This document shows, in pieces, positions 16,720-24,000 of a stretch of DNA of 28,445 nucleotides. Each line of letters opens with the position of its first letter. Position 1 is the stretch's first letter. Under the pieces are notes generated by a model, which was not told the DNA's origin, did no database searches, and saw only the letters and a program-made list of their open reading frames with translations. Location: NCBI GenBank assembly GCA_964528095.1, contig CAZGSG010000031.1, positions 1 through 28,445 of the forward strand, read 5' to 3'. The position numbers and the translations under genes are program-made. The DNA comes from CAZGSG01 sp964528095 (GTDB lineage: Bacteria; Bacteroidota; Bacteroidia; Chitinophagales; Chitinophagaceae).

Positions 16720-17541
16720 ATGGAAAAATATTTGTTCACTGATGGAACGAATGGGGTGAGGGAAGTGCAGACGAAGGAAGAGTTAAATACATTGATACAA
16801 GCTGTCGCTGATCGTTCAAAGATCAGGATATGGGTGTTCAGTACAAATGAATGGATCAGCTATGCTGAATTTTCAAAGACGCCTGCTATAAACAGGGTCA
16901 ATCCCAAAAAAGACATCCCGGTCCACATAAAAGAAAAAAAACCTTCTTCCACAAAATGGGGCTGGTTAAAAAAAGCATTGATTGCAGTTGTTGCCGCAAC
17001 CGCGATACTCCTTATATATAATTTCACGAAGGAGAAATGGGAGAAGCTTCCCGATCTTTCGCTCACTACACCGAGGCCGGAGAATACTCCCCCGGTAAAT
17101 ATGGATTCACTGATACAGACAATCGAAGCCATGCGGGGACAAAAACTGGATAAAGTAACCCGTACCAATCTCCGTATCCGCAATACCTGGCCCGATATGA
17201 TACAATTGCAACTGACGGCTTCACATGAACAAAGCAGGGTAGGAACAAAACTCTATAATGTACAATTGGTAGTGGATAATTCTACCGGTTATAACCTGGA
17301 TGATATACAGGTAAAATTCACAGAATGGAAAAACAGTGTGGAAGTTGGTTCGGATACCATTCATTTCCGTAATACGGGATATGCTTCTCCCGCCCGCAGG
17401 AATATTGAGGGTATATTTCGTGGCGATAGTCTCTCTGCAACGTTTACCTCGATCAAATCAAAAGTGTTTAATTTCTGTTACTCTGCTGATAAAAAAAGCA
17501 ATTATGGAAATTTAAACGACCGCTGGTTTTGTAAAGAATAA
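16720..17541 (+). CDS. Single-pass membrane protein with GYF-like cytosolic domain (operon gene 1)
   Basis: The 273-residue protein has an N-terminal domain of about 55 residues (MEKYLFTDGTNGVREVQTKE, then IRIWVFSTNEWISYAEF with W38 and W45) that resembles a GYF_2-type peptide-binding fold. A basic linker (residues 63-85) precedes one membrane helix at about 84-101 (KKALIAVVAATAILLIYNF). By the positive-inside rule the remaining about 170 residues are periplasmic; they look beta-rich (LYNVQLVVDNSTGYNLDDIQVKF) and contain two cysteines near the end. It is the first gene of a four-gene operon, 32 bases before the actin-like ATPase. A linker between cytosolic ATPase and periplasmic wall synthesis, comparable in place to RodZ, is inference. 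Confidence 0.75.
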   Translation: MEKYLFTDGTNGVREVQTKEELNTLIQAVADRSKIRIWVFSTNEWISYAEFSKTPAINRVNPKKDIPVHIKEKKPSSTKWGWLKKALIAVVAATAILLIYNFTKEKWEKLPDLSLTTPRPENTPPVNMDSLIQTIEAMRGQKLDKVTRTNLRIRNTWPDMIQLQLTASHEQSRVGTKLYNVQLVVDNSTGYNLDDIQVKFTEWKNSVEVGSDTIHFRNTGYASPARRNIEGIFRGDSLSATFTSIKSKVFNFCYSADKKSNYGNLNDRWFCKE

Positions 17542-17573
17542 TTTAAGTACGGATAAAATTTAAATCAACTAAT

Positions 17574-19955
17574 ATGGCGCTCTATTATCTTCCTTTGCTG
17601 ATCCGCAGTGATCGTTTTTTTGTTGCCAAGCTGGATAATGATGCAACTACAGGGAACCGTGAAGAAACAGAGTACAATTTTGTAGCACCTGCAGACGACC
17701 TGGTAATTACCCCGCTGATCACGATCGAAGACCCTGGTCGTGTAGTATTGAACCAAATGGCTCCTTCAGAAAAACAGGACATACCCTTACAGGAATGTCA
17801 TATTTCACTGGTGAAGACCGGAACTGATTTTGATCTGCAGATCCGGAAGAGCAATTCACTGGTAGTGGAGCCTTTTTATGATGAAGAAACAGGGCTCCGT
17901 CTTGATTATTCAGTAGGCCAGAAAAGAATTTCTGTTGGATATTATAAACACAAGGTAGAGCAATTCCCCTTCAATATTCATGTGACGCTTATACATAGCG
18001 AGAACGAGAAATATTCCGGCAAGTTTCAATTTACCATGGTACGCGCTCAGCAATGCCACCGCGTGGTGATTGATTTTGGTAGTGAAGCCAGCCAGGTGGG
18101 ATATAAGAATTGCGGGCCGCAGGCCGCAGTAGTTCCGTATGATATACTGGAGAATATCATCAGCCAGCTCAATAATAATGATAGAGGTAAAAACTGGCGC
18201 AGGGATGATTTCCTGAATCACGAAACCGGCCAGCATTCATTATACCGGTCTTTTTATGCGATAAAAAAAAGGATCAGCAGAAAACAACGGGAAAGTTTTC
18301 CATTCAACTTCACCGATGATTTTTTTGAGGATGAGGTGCGGCTTTTTATTACCCGCCAGGAGGTTAGTGCCATGGATGCCACCTTTCGGGATAATTACGA
18401 GATCATTCCCAACCTGAAACTGGGAATAGAAAAAAGCCTGCAGCTAATATCTGATAACAGGACGGAGGATTATAGTATCCGCACTCATAAAAAAGAATTG
18501 ATCAGTGCGGTATTGCTGCGGATCTTGAGACTGATGATCAGTACAAAGCCTGGCTTTCAAAAAGGCGGGTTGATTGTTACCCTGCTCGTACCCAACATCT
18601 ATACGCAGCATGATGTATTTGAAATGCTGAATGAGCTTCGTGCCCGCACAGGCAGTTTACTTGAATCGCTGCATATTGAGAATGAGAACCTGTATATCGA
18701 GTATGAAACTATTTCAGAAAGTGACGCGGCGTTTATGGGGTACCAGCAAACCCACTCTTCAGACATCCGGATGGCGAATGGAGAAATGGCGCTGGTGGTG
18801 GATTGTGGGAAAGGGACTACTGATATTTCGATCGTTTTATCAGATGACAATGAGAATTATTCCAGTTTTTTCAGAACAGGTTTTGCGGGAGCAGGCAATG
18901 TATTGTCATATGGATTTGCAGAAGATTTTCTGACAATGGTATTAAGAGCTATACCCGGCAGCAATGAAATTTCTGTAAAGGATTTTATCAGTAAACAGAT
19001 ACTTGATCAAAATCTTACGATCAACGTGCTGAATTTTATACAGCTGATCGAAAATCAGAAAAGAAAGTACAAAAATCTGCAGGCAATAAGCATGACCGCG
19101 TTCGCGGAACTGGCCGAACAATCGCAAAGTACGGAACGTACAATAGGTAATTTGTATAAAGACCAGTCCACGCTGCTGCAATATGCTGATGCCATCCTGA
19201 AGGACAGGAATATCCGCTGGGATGAAGAAGTAACGGGCATTATCAGCAAGGCTACCGACTGTCTTGTGCATAGTATCATTGCCAGTATCCGTGATGTGAT
19301 CACTAAAGACATAAAAAAACGGATCAAAGTGGTGATGCTGAGTGGCCGCGCGTTTTATTTCGATGAGCTGAAGAACAAACTTGAAGCCGAACTGAAATCA
19401 CTGTTGGGTGATGGTGCTGTTGTACATACCGTCAATGCGGGCCGTGCTATCAATAATAAAAATATAGCGATCCATGGCGCATTTAGTGGTGCTTACAAGA
19501 TCACTGATTTTACAGGTATTCCTGTTGATAAAAAAGAAGGCCTGTCGAAAAACAACGATGTGCTGAATAATAATATGTATCTCTACCGGGGTATCAAAGT
19601 GCAGCCCGGCAATGATATCCTGTATAATACAGCAGTGGTGCGACGCAACCATCAGCAGTTGATCGCTTTTAAGAACAAAACAGTAGATATGTATTTCACA
19701 CGTGACAATATTTACCTGCGCCTGATGGAAAATCAAAAAGTAAAAGATGTGAGGTCCCTGTACAGTATACTTACATCTGTAGCAGAAGTGTATTCTCCTA
19801 TTCAGGACATGAAAGCGATTTCCATGTTCCCGGGATATACCGGTGAACTGGCTTCTGTGAATACTATCTATGAAGATATTACTAAAGAAAAATTGGCCCT
19901 GGATAATAAACCTGTAAAAAAGAAAAAAGGCATTCTTGGTTTTTTCCAGTTCTGA
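17574..19955 (+). CDS. Actin/Hsp70-fold ATPase, large form with N-terminal extension (operon gene 2)
   Basis: The 793-residue protein has no signal peptide or membrane helix. Residues 1 to about 160 are a beta-rich extra domain of no known family. The actin-like ATPase core then begins: phosphate-1 motif VVIDFGSEAS (D167-F-G169-S170), phosphate-2 motif VVDCGKGTTDISIV (D410 to D417), and the adenosine motif VVMLSGRAFYF (586-596). Spacing and motif style sit between Hsp70-type and MreB/FtsA-type proteins. GAGNVLSYGFAEDFL follows the phosphate-2 region as in Hsp70 relatives. A lysine-rich tail (KPVKKKKGILGFFQF) could be a membrane-binding amphipathic end. It lies within the operon that encodes a SEDS-transpeptidase fusion, so a cytoskeletal or regulatory role in wall synthesis is inferred. 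SrfB-type proteins are a distant alternative. Confidence 0.85.
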   Translation: MALYYLPLLIRSDRFFVAKLDNDATTGNREETEYNFVAPADDLVITPLITIEDPGRVVLNQMAPSEKQDIPLQECHISLVKTGTDFDLQIRKSNSLVVEPFYDEETGLRLDYSVGQKRISVGYYKHKVEQFPFNIHVTLIHSENEKYSGKFQFTMVRAQQCHRVVIDFGSEASQVGYKNCGPQAAVVPYDILENIISQLNNNDRGKNWRRDDFLNHETGQHSLYRSFYAIKKRISRKQRESFPFNFTDDFFEDEVRLFITRQEVSAMDATFRDNYEIIPNLKLGIEKSLQLISDNRTEDYSIRTHKKELISAVLLRILRLMISTKPGFQKGGLIVTLLVPNIYTQHDVFEMLNELRARTGSLLESLHIENENLYIEYETISESDAAFMGYQQTHSSDIRMANGEMALVVDCGKGTTDISIVLSDDNENYSSFFRTGFAGAGNVLSYGFAEDFLTMVLRAIPGSNEISVKDFISKQILDQNLTINVLNFIQLIENQKRKYKNLQAISMTAFAELAEQSQSTERTIGNLYKDQSTLLQYADAILKDRNIRWDEEVTGIISKATDCLVHSIIASIRDVITKDIKKRIKVVMLSGRAFYFDELKNKLEAELKSLLGDGAVVHTVNAGRAINNKNIAIHGAFSGAYKITDFTGIPVDKKEGLSKNNDVLNNNMYLYRGIKVQPGNDILYNTAVVRRNHQQLIAFKNKTVDMYFTRDNIYLRLMENQKVKDVRSLYSILTSVAEVYSPIQDMKAISMFPGYTGELASVNTIYEDITKEKLALDNKPVKKKKGILGFFQF

Positions 19956-19991
19956 TCATTCGATATCCTGAATAAACTTAAACCCCAACTG

Positions 19992-21011
19992 ATGAAGCAT
20001 CCGTTTATAATAGTAGTTTTCGCCTGCTTATTGTCTTCTGCGCTATCTGCGCAGCAACAACCGCAGGATAAAAAATCGATCCGTATCGTAGATACCCTGA
20101 CAACGCAGGAAAAAAATAACCGTAACCCGGTTATTACAAAAGAGGAGATGGATTCCCTTGCATCGGCATATAATATCAGTCACCCGGTGGAAAAACCATT
20201 GCCGGAGAAAGAAATCGTTCCCGAAGTGCCTGTATACTGGATAGCCGGAATGATCGTTGCACTCGCCCTCATCGTATTGCTTTTATACAGTTTACTTACA
20301 CAGCAAAAGAGAACGGCTGCGGCAATTGCAAGCCTCGACAGGCAGGTGGGGAATATCGAACTTTCCGCTTTCTCTGCCGGTGCAGGAATAAATGCAGGTA
20401 CAGACAGACCTGTAAAAAACAGGACAAACAATAAAAGCAGCGAGAACAAAAGTGTTGACATCGAAAAGCTGCAAAAGGAAAATCAAAGCCAGGAAATGTT
20501 GTTAAACGAATACCGGTTTATAAAACAGGAGTATGAAACGATCAAACAACAGATGACAGACGTGTATAAAGTGAGGAATTATCCTGGGTATGATAAAAAC
20601 AAAACGGAATTAGAAGTATTGGAAGGATTGCTGCAAACAGAGAAATCGGTAGCGGCATACGCGTATGAGCATTTCTTAAAACCCGTAATAGCGATCACCG
20701 ACCTGCATAAAAATGCACCTTCAAAGATCAGCAAGGAAGACCGGGAAAAAATAGTAGATCTCCTTCTGTCATTGTCCCTTTTATATAGCGAGTATTTATA
20801 TCTGCGGGTAAATGAATTGTCGATAGGTGGCAATATAGCGGCACGTATAGCAGGCCTGCGTAATGGAAATGTGATAGACCCGGCATTGCTGAAGGAATTG
20901 AATACAGAGCATGGAAGCAGGGCATTGGTACTGCGAATGGTATTGGATAAAAAAGATATAAAAAAACTTTCTTATCCTGTTTTTGACGAGACGGACCTCA
21001 ACTTATCTTAA
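19992..21011 (+). CDS. Signal-peptide single-pass protein with cytosolic coiled coil (operon gene 3)
   Basis: The 339-residue protein starts with a signal peptide (MKHPFIIVVFACLLSSALSA, cleavage likely before QQQ). A short periplasmic stretch follows, then one membrane helix at about 82-102 (YWIAGMIVALALIVLLLYSLL). Basic residues after the helix place the C-terminal 235 residues in the cytosol. That part includes a heptad-like stretch (IEKLQKENQSQEMLLNEYRF and onward, about residues 155-195) and a helical end domain. The topology lets it touch the ATPase of gene 2 from inside and the wall synthase from the membrane. It is 36 bases after gene 2 and only 2 bases before gene 4. No family is recognised. 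Confidence 0.8.
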   Translation: MKHPFIIVVFACLLSSALSAQQQPQDKKSIRIVDTLTTQEKNNRNPVITKEEMDSLASAYNISHPVEKPLPEKEIVPEVPVYWIAGMIVALALIVLLLYSLLTQQKRTAAAIASLDRQVGNIELSAFSAGAGINAGTDRPVKNRTNNKSSENKSVDIEKLQKENQSQEMLLNEYRFIKQEYETIKQQMTDVYKVRNYPGYDKNKTELEVLEGLLQTEKSVAAYAYEHFLKPVIAITDLHKNAPSKISKEDREKIVDLLLSLSLLYSEYLYLRVNELSIGGNIAARIAGLRNGNVIDPALLKELNTEHGSRALVLRMVLDKKDIKKLSYPVFDETDLNLS

Positions 21012-21013
21012 AA

Positions 21014-24000
21014 ATGCCGCCACTTAGCATCCTCCGGTTTTTTACGAGTCTTTCATTCCTGTATCTCCTTGCTATTGGGGTGATCATTATTTATGGAGCT
21101 CTTTATTACAGGGATTTTGTGCAATCGCGTTACCAGCGCCGCCGTTTCCCGGTTATCTTTTTTATTATCACGGCAGCCTGTATTTTCTTTTTATGGAGCA
21201 ACATGCACGCGCCGCTTCAGTTAAAGACCTTTAGTAACCTGGATCATCACTTTATCCGGCATGATGGATTCGCGGTAAACGGTGCGATAGAACTTGGGCG
21301 CTCCGATACGGCAAATGACCGTTCAGCTTCTTTTAACCGGTTTGTATTCAGCAGGAAAAGCGGGAATGTAACAGTAAGTGCTCCTTACTCGGAAGATCCT
21401 TTTTATATAAGTGGTGATACAGGTTACCGGATAGCTTCGGTCAGTTATCCTGCTGTTGCTCATGCGATATCTTTTCAATCTGAAAAAGAGCAGATCAGTT
21501 TCAGGGTAATTAGTGAAAATGAATACGAATTAAAAGTAGGAGATAATCTGTACAAAAAAGAACAGGTTGTCAAAAGAGGGATTTCCTGCTGGAATATTTT
21601 CCGTGATGAGGAAGGATTTATCAATTCACCTGCATATAATGATGAACGGGTTGTGAACTGTTTAAAGAACATTCTTGTGCTGCGGGATAATATCCTGCGT
21701 AAGAAAGGCGGTGAAGCAAGGTTCTTTTTAAGCGGGAGAGTGTTTGCTTACGTAAATAAAGTAACATACGATAATAAAGAAATACATCAGCAGGATCAAC
21801 GCTATGAGGCAGTGCTTCCTGATAAAAGCAATTTTGCCTGGGGCATAGGTTTCTTAGATAATAACCGTAGCCAGATGCAGGTGAGATATGGGGGTAAGGA
21901 TAGTTTTTCTGTTCTTAACCGTTATCCTGTTGCATATCCATTGACAGAAGAAAGCAGGCAGGATTGGGGTGAACATGGTGTAAGTAAATTCCTGGTATCA
22001 GACTCAAAGGATATGCTGAATATGCCAACTGTATTCAGGGAAGGGTTTATGTTTTCTTCTTATAGCGAAGACAAGGGCAATCATTTTATTCCCGTATTAT
22101 TATCGTACCGGAAAGCGGCAGAAAACCAGCCTGTACAATTAAAGGCAAGACAACTATATGGGGGAAAGGAAATCCCGCTGACCCAAAATACTTTATTCCT
22201 GCCTGCTCAGTCGGGCGGGGCTAACTGGATCTTTACCATCCGGAATACATATGATTGGGAGTTTGGAGGTTTTACATTGACGGCAGGTCAATGGCAACTG
22301 CTGGTATTTGGCGGTATTGCGTTTTTTTTCTTATTGATCTTTTTTACTTCGCTGGTAAAACCAGCGGAGAAGTTAAGCTGGGTATGGCAGCTATTATCCT
22401 GCATAGTGATTGTATTACTAACTACCCGGTTTTTTCTTTATTGGAGGTATAAGAGCTTCCCCCCTTATGAAGGAATGGATCTTCCTTCGCAACAACAGTT
22501 GAATAGTTTCAGCAATTTTGGTATTATTCTACTGGCGACTTTCCTGCTGGGTATCATTTTCGGGTATAGCTTTTTGAAATACGCGTATGTTTCTGTTCGC
22601 AAAAAGGCAGGAAGGCTTTTAAAGAAGCCGTATTATGGTACTTATAATAATGAAGATATACTGGTTTCGAATGCTGTAAATGTTTTTTCAAAAAAAATAT
22701 CCTCTTCCAAAAAATTTAGCGCCAGGTTTATATTTTTTGTTTCGTGGTCACTATTGCTACTGGGTAGCGGTGGTTTTGCTGCTATTAACAATTTTGATCC
22801 CGGTGTCTGCAGGCACCTGGCCATAGGCCTGGTCATCGCGTATTTTGTTTATCTGTTTATTTCCTATAAACACTCGCCACTTGTTTCTTCGGCATCGGAA
22901 AGCTGGTGGAATATCGGTACCCGCAAAGCACTCGATATTGTGGTCAGCAACCCGGTAAAGATCCTGCTTTCAGTTAGCTTGCTCGCGGTCTTTGTTTTCA
23001 TAGATATCGGTTTTGCGATCGTGTTTCTCAATTTTCTTTTATTCAACGAGGCTTTTCTTTGTATTAATTATAGTATAGCAGGTCTTTCGACAGGCAGCCG
23101 TAGAAATGCAGGTCTGTTTGGTGCGCTGGCCCTGGTTTACCTGGCGCTTTTTATTGTTAACCTGTTATTTGCTCCTTATATATTCGATTACCTGCTTCGT
23201 TTGTCAGGCGCACTCTATATAACAGGATATGTTTTGTTTGGTATTATACTGGCATATGTGATCGTGCGGCTGCTCACCGGTTGGGCACAAAGAAAAAAAG
23301 CGATTGCCGGTTTTGCTACTGCTATTGTTTTGTTTCTTGTCGCTTTCCTGTTTTTCCCCAAGGAGCGGATTCTGAAAAAAGCGGAAGTCACCCGGTTTAG
23401 AATAGATGTACTCACAACACCTATAGATCAGGCAATAGAATCGGCTTATAAGGAAGGTAAAACATATGAGCCTGTTATAAGGGCCGCACAAAACCAATGG
23501 TTCATCAATACGTTTATCGACGAAGACAACAATCCTGGTGTACAATCAACAGGATTTAACCTACTGGCTCATGCGCCCCAGAATAAAGGAGCCCGTTATA
23601 ATGCACAGGCTACCGACCTGGTGGCAAGCCGTTTTTTTATAGCTGAACATGGAAAATGGTCGGTTCTGTTATATGTATTATTATTATTGCTGCCCATTAT
23701 TATGTTAGGGTCGTTTTATAAACTTTATCCTGACTTTACCAATAGGATCAATAACAACTATCCGACGGTGACTGCGGGGTTTTCCGTACTCAACTACCTG
23801 CTCATTACGGCGCTGCTGGTGATACTGGCGGCTACAGGACGGTATATATTCTTTGGTCAGGATCTTCCCTTTGGCAGTATCCTAAGTAAACAATCGGTGC
23901 TATTCCCTTGTGTATTGATTGTAGCCGCCGTCTTATTGTTCAGAGATATAGCGCCGCAGCATTATGCCAATAGGAAAAAGATGATACCAGGGGCTATTGT

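Noticed and set aside
17574..19955. Calling gene 2 SrfB or DnaK
   Set aside because: It shares the Hsp70/actin nucleotide motifs but lacks the DnaK substrate-binding part, and the match to SrfB is not specific enough by eye.
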